Part shown: in pieces, positions 33,643-43,650 of the stretch
Layout of the letters: each line of letters starts with the position of its first letter
Position numbering within the stretch: position 1 is the first letter of the stretch
Assembly (NCBI GenBank): GCA_016235595.1
Contig: JACRJX010000007.1
Location: 186,001-250,000, forward strand
Source of the DNA: Verrucomicrobiota bacterium
GTDB lineage: Bacteria; Verrucomicrobiota; Verrucomicrobiia; CAIQCK01
Reading direction: 5' to 3'
Length of the DNA stretch: 64,000 nucleotides
Notes under the pieces: generated by a model
What the model saw: the letters and a program-made list of their open reading frames with translations, nothing else
Told to the model about the DNA's origin: nothing
Databases searched by the model: none
Position numbers and translations under genes: made by a program

Positions 33643-35426
33643 AAACGGTGCTGTCTCTTGCGTTTATGGTCTGTGTCGCCGCGAATGCCGCCGAGCCGGT
33701 GACCCTCGTGGCTTTTGGCGACTCGACGACAGCGCTGCGCGGGTCGCTCACTGTTTACGCGACGATTCTACAGGAGGAACTGCGCGGCGTGCGCGTCATC
33801 AACGCGGGCATCGGTGGCAACACCACCGAGATGGGCCGGGCGCGCTTCGATAAAGACGTGCTCGCGCACAAGCCGGCCATCGCGATCATTCAATTTGGCA
33901 TCAACGATTCGGCAATGGACGTGTGGAAGAAACCGCCCGCCACCAAGCCGCGAGTGGCACCGGAGCGTTACGAGGCCAATTTACGTCACTTCGTCGAAAC
34001 GTTGAAGTCGCGCGATGCACGGGTGATCTTGATGACGCCCAACCCACTGCGCTGGACGCCGAAGTTAAAGGAGATGTATGGCAAGCCACCCTACAAGCCG
34101 GATGATCCCGACGGCTTCAATGTCTTGCTCGACAATTACGCCGACATCGTCCGCAAGGTCGCTCGCGAAACCGGCGCAGCGCTGGTGGACGCACGCGAAG
34201 CGTTTGCGGCGCAGAATCGCAAAACGAACGAAACGGTGGACGCACTGCTGTTAGACGGCATGCATCCGAACGACCGCGGCCAACGGCTTGTGGCGGAGTT
34301 GCTGATAGACCACCTGCTTGCGATGGCGAAAAGGGAGGGGTTGCCTATCCGCGAAGGCCCGCGTTGGAAGCCGAGCGGCACGACCGTCTTGCTCAACCCG
34401 CTCTGCACTGACATTACACACGACTCGCCGAATCCCGTGGTATTGGGCTGCGGCCTGGCGAAGCTCGCGGACGGCGCGGTGATGACGGTGTATTCGACGC
34501 CGTCAAGCTACTACAGCCCGCCCGGATCAACCTATATCGCATGCCGCCTCACGCGCGATGGCGGTAAGACGTGGTCGCCGGAGCGCGAGGTCACACGGCA
34601 TTCCGACTGCCAGGCGTCGCACGCGTCGGTGTTGCGCACGCGTGACGGCACGATTCACGCCTTCTACCTCGGTTTCAAAAAGCATAGCTGGAAAGACGGC
34701 AACCCGACACCTGAAGAACAGAGCGACGTGTGGGCCATCCAGAGCGGTGATGGCGGCAAGACGTGGACGAATCGTCAGGTTATCTTTCGCGGCTACAGCG
34801 GCGCGACCAATGGCGCCATTGAGACGCGCGACGGCCATATTCTCGTGCCGTATTCGCACTACGTTTCCAACCCTGGCCGGCTCGTGAGCCGCGTGTCGAT
34901 TTCCACCGACGGCGGCAAGTCATGGACGCTCGGCACTGCGATCGACATCGGCGGCGCGGGTGACCACGAGGGCGCGCTGGAGCCGGCGTTGCTGGAATTG
35001 AAGGATGGCCGCGTGTGGATGCTCATCCGCACCAGCCGTGGCCAGTTCTGGGAATCGTTTTCAACCGATGGCGGTCTGACGTGGTCCGAGGCAAAACCAA
35101 CCGCCATCGAGTCCACTCACGCGCCCGGCCATCTCGCGCGCCTGGCCGATGGCCGCATCGCGCTGGTGTGGAATCAACGCAAGAAAGGCCGGGGCGAATT
35201 GCATCTCGCGTTTTCCAGCGACGAAGGCCGCGCATGGACGCCGTCGCTTGTGCTGGCCAGGGGCAGACAGGTGAGCTACCCCTTCGTCATCGAGATCGAG
35301 CCGGGCGATCTCTGGGTCGGCTACCATGACGTGCCGAAAGGCTGGATGCTCCCCCGCGCCCGGCATCTGCGTGTGTCGGCACGACCCAACAGCACAGGGA
35401 CGTCGGACCCGTCAGGGACGCGCTGA
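33639..35426 (+). CDS. SGNH esterase fused to a sialidase-type (BNR) beta-propeller
   Basis: 595 residues with signal peptide (LSLAFMVCVAANAA). Residues about 20-235 are an SGNH hydrolase: VAFGDSTTALRG (Ser), INAGIGGNTT, IIQFGINDS, and DGMHPNDRGQ carrying Asp and His. Residues about 255-580 form a sialidase-like propeller with Asp-box repeats (TRDGGKTWS, GDGGKTWTN, STDGGKSWT, STDGGLTWS, SSDEGRAWT). The fusion would couple de-O-acetylation with exo-glycosidase action on the same glycan, as for acetylated sialic or other acidic sugars. Sialidase catalytic Arg residues cannot be assigned by eye, so the propeller could also be a binding or different exo-glycosidase domain. Confidence 0.8.
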   Translation: MKTVLSLAFMVCVAANAAEPVTLVAFGDSTTALRGSLTVYATILQEELRGVRVINAGIGGNTTEMGRARFDKDVLAHKPAIAIIQFGINDSAMDVWKKPPATKPRVAPERYEANLRHFVETLKSRDARVILMTPNPLRWTPKLKEMYGKPPYKPDDPDGFNVLLDNYADIVRKVARETGAALVDAREAFAAQNRKTNETVDALLLDGMHPNDRGQRLVAELLIDHLLAMAKREGLPIREGPRWKPSGTTVLLNPLCTDITHDSPNPVVLGCGLAKLADGAVMTVYSTPSSYYSPPGSTYIACRLTRDGGKTWSPEREVTRHSDCQASHASVLRTRDGTIHAFYLGFKKHSWKDGNPTPEEQSDVWAIQSGDGGKTWTNRQVIFRGYSGATNGAIETRDGHILVPYSHYVSNPGRLVSRVSISTDGGKSWTLGTAIDIGGAGDHEGALEPALLELKDGRVWMLIRTSRGQFWESFSTDGGLTWSEAKPTAIESTHAPGHLARLADGRIALVWNQRKKGRGELHLAFSSDEGRAWTPSLVLARGRQVSYPFVIEIEPGDLWVGYHDVPKGWMLPRARHLRVSARPNSTGTSDPSGTR

Positions 35427-35510
35427 GACGGTATCTTCCAGCCGGAGGTTTTCGGACGTTGCGGATTGTTGTGTTGAAACGCGGGGACGCAGATACCACA
35501 CTCGCGTGCC

Positions 35511-37688
35511 ATGAAACTCCTTCGAACCTTGTCGCTGGCAGTTCTCGCGCTCCTGTTTTCTCCAGCCGCCACAATCGTCGCCGCTGAATCGTCCGACACA
35601 TGGCCGGCATTTCCGGTCGAATGGCGCAGCGCCGCGCCGTCGCTCGCGGACGTTTCGTTCCTGCTCCAGTCGCCGGCGGGGAAGGGTGGTTTTATCCGCG
35701 TCCAAGACGGACACTTCGTTCGACCGGACGGGCAGAGGTTTCGCATCTGGGGCATCAATGTCACGGGCAAGGCCGCGCTGCCGGCGCAGTCCGCTGCGCC
35801 GATGATTGCCGCGCAGTTGGCGGGCCGCGGCATCAACTGCATCCGGTTCCATTTCCTTGACAAGGTCGGCACGTTGATCGCCACGAACCGCGACGACACG
35901 CGGGCGCTGGATCCGCAGGCCTTGGATCGGTTGGATTTCTTCATCGCCGAGTTGAAGAAACGCGGCATCTACAGCGACCTGAACCTGAACGTGTATCGCA
36001 CCTACAAGCCCGGCGACGGCGTGCGTGAGCACGAACAGCTCGGCATTGGCAAGGGCGCGACCTACTTCGACGAACGACTCATTGAACTCCAGCGTGAATA
36101 CGCACGACAACTGCTCACGCATACGAACACCTGCACGGGTCTTGCCTACCGCGACGAACCAGCGGTGGCGGTGGTCGAGTTTGTGAATGAGAACTCGCTG
36201 GTGGAGTCCTGGGTGCAGAACAGGCTTGTCGGCAAACAGACGGCCAAGGCTGTCGGGACTTGGCACGATATTCCGCCCAGTTACGCCGAGGCGCTGACAA
36301 AGAAATTCAACACGTGGCTGGCCCATCGCGTTTCGGCGGAGACGCTAGCGCGCTGGCGGCAGGAAGCTGGTGTCGCGCCCGGTGCGCCGTTGCCGCGGTT
36401 GCGCAAGGAAGATTTCGCCAAGGCAGCGAAGGACCGGTTTCAGACGGAAGCGGCGTTTTACATGGAGATTGAGCGGAACTACTTCCGCGACATGGCGAAG
36501 TTTCTCCGCGACGATCTTGGCGTGAAGAGCTTGCTCATTGGCAACAGCGACCACGACCACGGCGGGTCGCGCTATCCGTTGATCGCATCACTGGCGCAGC
36601 TCGATGCGGTGGACGGCCACGTTTATTGGCAGCATCCGAATTACATTAACGATCCGAAGACCGGCAGACACACCGGTTTCACCGTCCGCAACACGCCGAT
36701 GGTGGACGAGCCGCTGAAGTCTTCCGCCGTTCAGCTTTCGCGCTCCGCAGTGGCGGGCAAGCCTTACACCGTCTCTGAGGCCAACCATCCGTTCCCAAAT
36801 GAATGCGCCTGCGAGGGCGTGTCGATCCTGGGAGCTTACGCGGCCTTGCAGGATTGGGATGGCATCTTCTGGTATACGCTCGCGCACGAAGACGTCAGCG
36901 CCATGCGGAATAGCGCGCTTGCCTATTTCGATTTTGCCAAGGACCCGGTGAAGATGAGCCAGCTTGCCGCCGGTGCATTGATGTTCCTGCGCGCAGATGT
37001 GCGATCGGCACAACGCGTCGTGGACCGCAGCTACAGTCCCGAACAAGTGACCGAGAGCCTGCGCCTGCGGTGGTCGGAAGGGCCTTATTTCACGCCGGGT
37101 TTCCCGCTGGCGCTGCCGCTCACCCATGCGGTGCGAGTCAAGTCGTTCGACGGTCCGCCGACGGCATCGTTTGAACCAGTGCCGGCGGAGCCGATCGTTT
37201 CCGATACCGGCGAGTTGACATGGCGTGGTGGCGGGAAAGGCACCGGCGTGGTGTGTGTGGACACGCCGCGCTCGCAGGCGCTCATCGGCCATCTTGGGAG
37301 CCAGACGGCTGGCACGCAGAACCTTCGCGCAGAAATGCAGACTCGCTTCTGCGTGCTGACGCTCGGCGCGCTCGACAACCGGCCGATTGCCAGCGCGGAC
37401 CGCCTGTTGCTGACCACCGCCGCGCGCGTTGCCAACACCGGCATGGTGTGGAACGACAAACGCACATCGCTGGAGAAATGGGGCACTGCGCCGGCGCGCA
37501 TCGAGCCGGTTGCGGGCAAGGTTGTGCTTGTCGCTCTAGCCTCAGCGCGCGAGGTGATCGCTCAGCCGCTGGACGGTGACGGACAACCGCTGGGCCGGCC
37601 GCTGCCGTTGAAGCGAATAGGCAACGACTGGGTGCTGGAGTTGGGCCAAACCGCCACGACGTGGTTCGTCATTACAGTGGGCCGGTAA
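35511..37688 (+). CDS. Secreted GH5-like (clan A) glycoside hydrolase
   Basis: 725 residues; signal peptide LLRTLSLAVLALLFSPAATIVAA. A clan-A barrel begins at FRIWGINVTGKA, with strands GINCIRFHFLDK and GIYSDLNLNVYRTY. The acid/base is probably the Glu of VVEFVNENSL, and the nucleophile the Glu of PYTVSEANHPFPNEC. Active-site Trp/His residues occur in HVYWQHPNY. The C-terminal 200 residues form a beta-sandwich (about 560-725). Comparable proteins in Verrucomicrobiota act on mannans or beta-glucans, but the substrate is not determinable here. It is two bases upstream of the beta-propeller gene and probably co-transcribed. Confidence 0.75.
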   Translation: MKLLRTLSLAVLALLFSPAATIVAAESSDTWPAFPVEWRSAAPSLADVSFLLQSPAGKGGFIRVQDGHFVRPDGQRFRIWGINVTGKAALPAQSAAPMIAAQLAGRGINCIRFHFLDKVGTLIATNRDDTRALDPQALDRLDFFIAELKKRGIYSDLNLNVYRTYKPGDGVREHEQLGIGKGATYFDERLIELQREYARQLLTHTNTCTGLAYRDEPAVAVVEFVNENSLVESWVQNRLVGKQTAKAVGTWHDIPPSYAEALTKKFNTWLAHRVSAETLARWRQEAGVAPGAPLPRLRKEDFAKAAKDRFQTEAAFYMEIERNYFRDMAKFLRDDLGVKSLLIGNSDHDHGGSRYPLIASLAQLDAVDGHVYWQHPNYINDPKTGRHTGFTVRNTPMVDEPLKSSAVQLSRSAVAGKPYTVSEANHPFPNECACEGVSILGAYAALQDWDGIFWYTLAHEDVSAMRNSALAYFDFAKDPVKMSQLAAGALMFLRADVRSAQRVVDRSYSPEQVTESLRLRWSEGPYFTPGFPLALPLTHAVRVKSFDGPPTASFEPVPAEPIVSDTGELTWRGGGKGTGVVCVDTPRSQALIGHLGSQTAGTQNLRAEMQTRFCVLTLGALDNRPIASADRLLLTTAARVANTGMVWNDKRTSLEKWGTAPARIEPVAGKVVLVALASAREVIAQPLDGDGQPLGRPLPLKRIGNDWVLELGQTATTWFVITVGR

Positions 37689-37690
37689 TC

Positions 37691-39820
37691 ATGAATTGTT
37701 CAATCCTGGGTTCACTCATGGTTTGCTCGCTTGCCGCAGCGTGCATCACAACAGGCCGTGCGGCCGACGACATTGTCCTCGCCGACTTTGAAGGCAGGGA
37801 TTACGGCGATTGGAAAACCGCCGGCGACGCGTTCGGCGCCGGTCCGGCACAGGGGACGTTGCCGCATCAGAAGCCTGTCAGTGGTTATGTGGGTCATGGG
37901 TTGGTGAACACCTTCATCAATGGTGATCGTTCCCTCGGCACTCTGACGTCGCCGGAGTTCACCATCAAGCGCAAGTTCATCAGTTTCCTCATCGGTGGAG
38001 GCGGCCACGAAGGCAAGACGTGCATCAACCTCATCGTGGATGGCAAGGTTGTTCGCACCGCCACCGGCACGCATACGACGCCCGGTGGCAGCGAAGATCT
38101 TGCGCCCGCTGCATGGGACGTGAAGGAGTTTGCCGGGAAGATGGCGCGTATCGAAATCCTCGATCAAGTGACCATCCGATGGGGGCATATCAACGTGGAC
38201 CACATCGTTCTCACCGATCGGGACCCTGCCGAGCCAGCCCAAGATGGCGAGCTGCTCTACAACGGCATCCGGCTGCCGAAGAACTGGCCGCCGCGCATTG
38301 CCAACCCGAAAGACCGCACACCGCAGACGGCGCCATGGCTGAAGCATCCGCCGTTGGTCATTCCGATCGACGTGGGACGGCAGTTATTCGTGGACGATTT
38401 CCTGATCGAGAAAACCGATCTCAAGCGGACATTTCACTACCCGCAGAAATATGCCGGCAATCCCGTGCTGAAGCCGGAGACACCGCTGGAACTCAACGGT
38501 GGCCGGTTGCCGTGCGCGACTTTGTTTCAGGACGGCGTATGGTTCGACCCGAAAGATCGTCTCTTCAAAATGTGGTATCACGCCGGCTGGTTCGACGGCA
38601 CCGCGCTCGCCACGAGCAAGGACGGCCTGCATTGGGAACGGCCGCAACTCGATGTGGTCAAGGGCACCAATCGCCTGTTGCCCGCGGAGGGCCACGGCCA
38701 ACGCGACGGTTGCGCGGTCTGGCTCGATTATTTTACGACTGATCCGGCGCAACGGTTCAAGATGTTCCTCTACGAACGGCCGGAATCCAAATTCAACGGC
38801 CAGGTCTTCACGTCGCCCGATGGCGTGCATTGGGCTGGCCCAATTCGGACGCCGACGGTCGGCGACAACACCAGCATTTCCCATAACCCGTTCCGGAAGA
38901 AATGGATCTACAGCGTGCGCACCGGCCGCGACGGCCGCACGCGCGGCTATCGCGAGTGCGACGACTTTGTGAAAGGTGCGAGTTGGACGCCCGATGAACT
39001 GTATCACTGGGCTGGTGCCGACGCGTTGGATCTTCCCGACCCGCAGGTGGGGGATCGCACGCAGCTCTACAACCTCGACGCCATCGCCTACGAGAGTTTG
39101 ATGCTCGGCGTCTTCGCCATCCATCGCGGGCCGGCGAACGAGGTGTGCGCGAAGCTGAAGCAGCCCAAACTCACCGATTTGGAGCTTGCCTACAGCCGCG
39201 ATGGTTTCCACTGGCACCGGCCCGACCGCATGGCGTTTCTGGCCGGCACGCGCAAGGAAGGCGACTGGGACCGCGCCTATCTGCACAGCGCAGCGACCAT
39301 CTGCGCCATCGTGGGCGACAAGCTATATTTCTACTATGGCGCATTCTCCGGCATCAGTCCGAAGCTTGGCGGCCACTTGTATGCCGGCGGCGCGACGGGA
39401 CTGGCGTTCCTGCGCCGCGATGGTTTCGCCTCGATGGATGCCGGCGAAAAAGGTGGCACACTCACAACACGGCTGATCACGTTCAAAGGCAGACACCTTT
39501 TTGTGAACCTCGACGCGCCGAAGGGCGAACTACGAGCCGAAGTGCTTGACGAAAACGGCAACGTGATCGCCCCGTTCACGGCCGAGAACTGCCTGCCCGC
39601 CGTTGGCGATGGTACGCGGCAGCGTGTCGTGTGGAAGGGTGCCGACGATCTGGCGAAACTCAGTGGCCGGAAGGTGAAGCTCCGTTTTCACCTTAAACAC
39701 GGACAGCTCTACGCGTTCTGGGTCACTCCGGACGCGAGCGGCGCCAGCCACGGCTATGTGGCTGCGGGCGGGCCGGAGTTTGACGGTCCGACAGACACGG
39801 TTGGCGCCAGTGGCCGCTGA
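37691..39820 (+). CDS. Secreted beta-propeller protein with GH32-associated N-terminal sandwich
   Basis: 709 residues from the ATG at 37691, two bases after the previous stop; signal peptide SLMVCSLAAACITTGRA. Residues about 25-185 (IVLADFEGRDYGDW, SPEFTIKRKFISFLIGG, WDVKEFAGKMARIEI) match the sandwich domain at the start of the GH32 enzyme at 28612. The body is a propeller with GH32/43-type blades (DPKDRLFKMWYHAG, ATSKDGLHWERP, SYSRDGFHWHRP-like AYSRDGFHWHRP, FYYGAFSG). No WND/RDP/EC triad is visible, so the activity is open: a GH43/68-like enzyme or a fructan-binding protein are both possible. It ends 18 bases from the convergent RND gene. Confidence 0.7.
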   Translation: MNCSILGSLMVCSLAAACITTGRAADDIVLADFEGRDYGDWKTAGDAFGAGPAQGTLPHQKPVSGYVGHGLVNTFINGDRSLGTLTSPEFTIKRKFISFLIGGGGHEGKTCINLIVDGKVVRTATGTHTTPGGSEDLAPAAWDVKEFAGKMARIEILDQVTIRWGHINVDHIVLTDRDPAEPAQDGELLYNGIRLPKNWPPRIANPKDRTPQTAPWLKHPPLVIPIDVGRQLFVDDFLIEKTDLKRTFHYPQKYAGNPVLKPETPLELNGGRLPCATLFQDGVWFDPKDRLFKMWYHAGWFDGTALATSKDGLHWERPQLDVVKGTNRLLPAEGHGQRDGCAVWLDYFTTDPAQRFKMFLYERPESKFNGQVFTSPDGVHWAGPIRTPTVGDNTSISHNPFRKKWIYSVRTGRDGRTRGYRECDDFVKGASWTPDELYHWAGADALDLPDPQVGDRTQLYNLDAIAYESLMLGVFAIHRGPANEVCAKLKQPKLTDLELAYSRDGFHWHRPDRMAFLAGTRKEGDWDRAYLHSAATICAIVGDKLYFYYGAFSGISPKLGGHLYAGGATGLAFLRRDGFASMDAGEKGGTLTTRLITFKGRHLFVNLDAPKGELRAEVLDENGNVIAPFTAENCLPAVGDGTRQRVVWKGADDLAKLSGRKVKLRFHLKHGQLYAFWVTPDASGASHGYVAAGGPEFDGPTDTVGASGR

Positions 39821-39838
39821 TTGGCGCGACGGGAAGGG

Positions 39839-42691
39839 TTACACCTTCCACTTCCGCCGTTGGACGATGACGAGCATGGCGGGGAGGATGATGATGCTGG
39901 TGAAAATACGCGCGCCGACACCGAGGGTGAGGGCCTTGCCGATGGAGGAGATGCCGAGGTTGTGGGCGAGACCAAGACAACCGAAGCCGACGACGGTGAC
40001 GAGCGAGCCGAGCATGACGGCGAGGCCGGTGTGCCAGACGACGTGGGAAATATCGGCGTCGCGCACTTCGCGGAAGCGGTGCATGACGTGAACGCCGTTG
40101 GCAAGGCCGATGCCGATGATGAGCGGCAACACCATGAGATTGGCGGGGTTGAAGCTCAGGCCGCAGAGGCCCATGAGGCCGACCATCCAGACGGTGCCAA
40201 GCAGATCGGGCACCATCGTCAACGTGGCGGCCTTGAAGCGGCGGAAATCCACGAGCAACAGCAGATAGACCGCCACGCAGGCGTAGATGGCGGCTTTGTC
40301 GAAACCTTCGCGCATCAGTTTGGTCATCTCGTAGTATTCGACCGGCGGGCCGGTGACGGGGACGCCAAGGCTGCGGCATTCGGTCAGAAACTTCGTCAAC
40401 GCCGGCCGGTTCCAGAGTTCGCCCTTCGGATAGACCATGACCTGCACTTTGCCGGTCTTGCCGATAAACTGGTCGCGCAAATCCTTCGGCACGGTCTCCA
40501 ACGTGATCGGGCCGCTCTTAAGGCCGGCACGGAACCGTGCGAGTTGTTTGGCGAGGTCGCCTATGAAGTAATCCTGGAACTTGCCGAGCCGCGTAGCGAC
40601 ATCGGGGCCACCGTCCTGGAGCACGGCTTGGAACTTCTTGGCTGCTGCGAGCGCGTTGCCGATCGGTTTGACCAGCGCCTTCTGGCCTCCGTCGAGCGCC
40701 ATCTCCTGGTAGTTGTCGAGCCGTTCTCCGAGCCGGCCGACAACGGCGGCGAGTTGCTTCGGTGACACCGGTTGCGAGGCAGGCGGCGCGTCGAACACGC
40801 CTGCCAGATGCGGCGCGATGCCAGCGAGGATCGCCTGTTTCTCGGCGGCGGCGCCAAGGAAACGGCTGTGGAGAGACTCGATCTTTTTGACGCTCGGCAG
40901 CGCCTGCACGCGGCGCGTGATGACCTCGGCTTCCTTGATGTCCTTGCAGATCAGCGAGACCGTGTCAGCGGTGAAGTCGCTCTCCTTCATCATCCGCGCC
41001 TCATAGACGACCGACTCGGTGCCGGGCGCGGAGAGGCTGGCGAGATTGTAGTCGAAGCTGATCCGTTCCCAGTTGCGGATGGTGGGTATCACCAACGCCG
41101 TTGTGATGACAGCGCCAGCGGCGAGAATCCACCACGGATACTGGAAGAACTTTTCGACAAACGGCGGATGCAGCGGCTCGGCGGCGTCCACGCCGGCGGG
41201 CACGGTGGGCGGATGCAATTTGGCGTCGCGCGCGGGATAAAACCTGCGCTGCACCGCCTGGAGCGCCGGTAGGACCACGATCATCGCCACCAGACAGCAC
41301 ATCACCCCCATGCCGGCGACGAGGCCCATTTCGACGAAACCCTTGAAGTTGTCCACCGAGATGGAGAAGAACGCCACCGCCGTCGTGATAGCGCTCATGA
41401 TGATGCTCATGCCGTTCTGGACGATTGCCTCGCGCAACGCCTCCGGACGGCTGCTGCCCCGGCGGCGTTGCTCGCGGTAGCGTGTGAGCAGGTGGATGCC
41501 GAAATCCATGCCCAGGCCGATGAGGATGATCGGCACGACCTGTGAGAGCAGGTTCAGGTGGCCAATGCACAACGTCGTCAATCCGAACGTCCACGCCATG
41601 CCGACACCGAGCGATGCCACAAGCATGAGCGGAAATCGGAAACCGCGGAAACCGGCCATCAGCAGCAAGCTGACGCCAACGAGCGAGACTGCGCCGAAGA
41701 ACTGCATGTCCTGGCTGGTGGAGTCGGCTTCGCTGACCGCGCCGGCCGGCTCGCCGGTGAGTGCGAGTTTGATGCCGGTGAACGCCGGGGATGTTTGCTG
41801 GACCTTGCGGAACGCGGCGCGGCTGTGATCTACGACTTGGCGGAGCACGTCCACCTTGCGGCTGTTGCTGGTCGGCTGGATAAACATGAACATCAACCGG
41901 CCGTCGAAGCTGGTGAAGTAGCCCTCGCGCAATTCGGGGGACATGCCGCCGGCCGACGGCGGGGTGAACATTTCCTCCCAGAACGACCCTTCTGGCGGTT
42001 GCCACGCCGGGTCCGTTGCCGCCAGACGCATCCGGTCAAAGAGTTGCGCGAACATCTCCAGTCCCTGCACCGCCTCGGCGTCGCTGCCAACCTTGCCGCG
42101 CTTCTGTTCGGCGGCGAACCGCTCGTCAGCCATGCCGAAAAATCCCTCCAACGTCGGCTTGGCGCTGAGCTTGCGCAGCCACGGTGCTTCCTGCTCCAGT
42201 GTTCTGCGGATATCGGCAAGGTCGTTGGTGGTGGCGAGATACAGTTCCCGGCCCTGGAGTGAACTCAGATCGAGCCGGAAGTCCGCGCCCTTGACAAGAT
42301 TCGTCATCGTATCCGGCGCAACGGATGGACCGAGATCCAGCGCGGCTGCCGTCACGCGAACCGCTTCCAGTTCGCGCTTCATCTGCGCGGCCAGTTCGCG
42401 GCGCGCCTTGAACTGCTGCGGTTCGCATTCCAGCACGCCGATGAGCACGTAGGGTGTGCCGAATTCCTCCATCAATTCCTGGAATTGCGTGGCGCTGCGG
42501 TCCTTTTCGGAGATGAGGTCGCTGTGGGCGGTTTTTATCTCCATGCGCGTGGCGATGAGCCAGCAGCTCGCGATGGTGAGCAACGTGGCGGCAGCCAGCA
42601 CGGCGCGCGGCCAGTTCAAAATCAAACCGGCCAGACGGGTCAGCCCATTGTCCCTGAGAAAGGCGGATACGGAACCTTGATGTTCAGTCAT
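39839..42691 (-). CDS. RND/MMPL superfamily lipid exporter (HpnN-like)
   Basis: 950 residues with the duplicated RND plan: one helix (LAAATLLTIASCWLI-like), a large periplasmic loop (about 50-310), a block of five helices with GVGMAWTFGLTTL and GLGMDFGIHLLTRYREQR, then a second half repeating the pattern (second loop about 545-790; GIGLANGVHVMHRFRE). The paired signatures G-D-F/Y-G-I-H-L and G-L-A-N-G-V-H are typical of HpnN-type hopanoid exporters and MMPL proteins, which move lipids to the outer membrane using the proton gradient. No hopanoid synthesis gene is in the window. It is divergent from a binding-protein operon. Confidence 0.83.
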   Translation of the reverse strand: MTEHQGSVSAFLRDNGLTRLAGLILNWPRAVLAAATLLTIASCWLIATRMEIKTAHSDLISEKDRSATQFQELMEEFGTPYVLIGVLECEPQQFKARRELAAQMKRELEAVRVTAAALDLGPSVAPDTMTNLVKGADFRLDLSSLQGRELYLATTNDLADIRRTLEQEAPWLRKLSAKPTLEGFFGMADERFAAEQKRGKVGSDAEAVQGLEMFAQLFDRMRLAATDPAWQPPEGSFWEEMFTPPSAGGMSPELREGYFTSFDGRLMFMFIQPTSNSRKVDVLRQVVDHSRAAFRKVQQTSPAFTGIKLALTGEPAGAVSEADSTSQDMQFFGAVSLVGVSLLLMAGFRGFRFPLMLVASLGVGMAWTFGLTTLCIGHLNLLSQVVPIILIGLGMDFGIHLLTRYREQRRRGSSRPEALREAIVQNGMSIIMSAITTAVAFFSISVDNFKGFVEMGLVAGMGVMCCLVAMIVVLPALQAVQRRFYPARDAKLHPPTVPAGVDAAEPLHPPFVEKFFQYPWWILAAGAVITTALVIPTIRNWERISFDYNLASLSAPGTESVVYEARMMKESDFTADTVSLICKDIKEAEVITRRVQALPSVKKIESLHSRFLGAAAEKQAILAGIAPHLAGVFDAPPASQPVSPKQLAAVVGRLGERLDNYQEMALDGGQKALVKPIGNALAAAKKFQAVLQDGGPDVATRLGKFQDYFIGDLAKQLARFRAGLKSGPITLETVPKDLRDQFIGKTGKVQVMVYPKGELWNRPALTKFLTECRSLGVPVTGPPVEYYEMTKLMREGFDKAAIYACVAVYLLLLVDFRRFKAATLTMVPDLLGTVWMVGLMGLCGLSFNPANLMVLPLIIGIGLANGVHVMHRFREVRDADISHVVWHTGLAVMLGSLVTVVGFGCLGLAHNLGISSIGKALTLGVGARIFTSIIILPAMLVIVQRRKWKV

Positions 42692-42740
42692 GATGAATTT
42701 TTACCCCGCGCCACGTCTAAACCAAGCATGGAACCTTCGA

Positions 42741-42769
42741 TTGACGCGAAAAGGCAGGGTCGTTATAGT
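42741..42769 (+). promoter_or_regulatory. Sigma-70-type promoter
   Basis: TTGACG, a 17-base spacer, and TATAGT lie 34 bases before the ATG of the binding-protein gene. The match to the housekeeping consensus is close and the spacing ideal. It is the best classical promoter seen in the window and would drive the binding-protein/TPR-lipoprotein/HAD operon. Confidence 0.7.
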
Positions 42770-42802
42770 GCGCGCCCTATTTCGCCGCAAGCTGGATTCA
42801 TT

Positions 42803-43636
42803 ATGAACTATCGGAACATTGTTGTTGGAGCCGTGATACTTTGCAGCGCCGTGGCTGCCTTTGCAGGACCACGCGACGTGATGGTTTTCTATCCCGGAGC
42901 GCCCGGCTCGCCTGAGGAAGCGAAGAGCATCATGAATGATTTCGGCGCATATCTGGCGAAGGCTGCCGGTTTGCCCGCCGGGTCGTTGAATGTTGTCTAT
43001 GAAAACGATCTCGACACCGGCCTTGCCGACATCGCAAAGAACAAACCGGGGTTCGCCATCGTCGGTCTGCCCGTCTATCTGTCGCAGGCTGCGAAACTGA
43101 AGATGAAGCTGCTCGCGCAGACGGTGCCGACTGGCCATAAGACTGAGGGATACTACATCCTCGGCCGCACGGGCGGTCCTGCCAATCTCCAGGCAGCAAA
43201 AGGACTGAAGCTCTCCAGCAACCAGCTCTACGACAAAGCATTCGTCAGCCGCATTGTGCTTGGCGGCCAGGATGTCGAGACGTTTTTCAAGCTCAAGGAA
43301 GTCCACAGTGGCGCGCGCGCTATCAAGGCAGTGGCTGGCGAAGAGAAGAAGGCTGACCTCGCGCTGCTCGACCAGCGCCAGTACGACGCGAAGGATGGAC
43401 TGGAGGAGGCGAAAGGATTGAAGCTTGTGCATCGTTCGCCGGAATTGCCGACGGCGCCAATGGTGTCCCTGGAGGGCGTGGCGGCGGATGCGGATGCGGC
43501 TGCCATCAAGAAGGCGCTCCTCGGCATGGGGGCTGACCCGGCGGCGAAGGAAATTCTGAACACGATGACATTGAAAGGTTTCATCGAGCCTGACGCTGCC
43601 GCTTACGGCGCGACACAGAAACTCTACGACAAGTAA
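42803..43636 (+). CDS. Periplasmic PhnD-like substrate-binding protein
   Basis: 277 residues, signal peptide NIVVGAVILCSAVAAFA. The mature part (DVMVFYPGAPGSPEEAKSIM, LADIAKNKPGFAIVGLPVYL, DKAFVSRIVLGGQD, KADLALLDQRQYD, MTLKGFIEPD) resembles PhnD/periplasmic binding type-2 proteins for oxyanions, but no ABC ATPase or permease lies next to it. It is followed after 14 bases by a TPR lipoprotein and is divergent from an RND exporter, so it may serve as an accessory ligand carrier for one of these. The ligand is unknown. Confidence 0.65.
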   Translation: MNYRNIVVGAVILCSAVAAFAGPRDVMVFYPGAPGSPEEAKSIMNDFGAYLAKAAGLPAGSLNVVYENDLDTGLADIAKNKPGFAIVGLPVYLSQAAKLKMKLLAQTVPTGHKTEGYYILGRTGGPANLQAAKGLKLSSNQLYDKAFVSRIVLGGQDVETFFKLKEVHSGARAIKAVAGEEKKADLALLDQRQYDAKDGLEEAKGLKLVHRSPELPTAPMVSLEGVAADADAAAIKKALLGMGADPAAKEILNTMTLKGFIEPDAAAYGATQKLYDK

Positions 43637-43650
43637 GCTTTCTTGCACCC

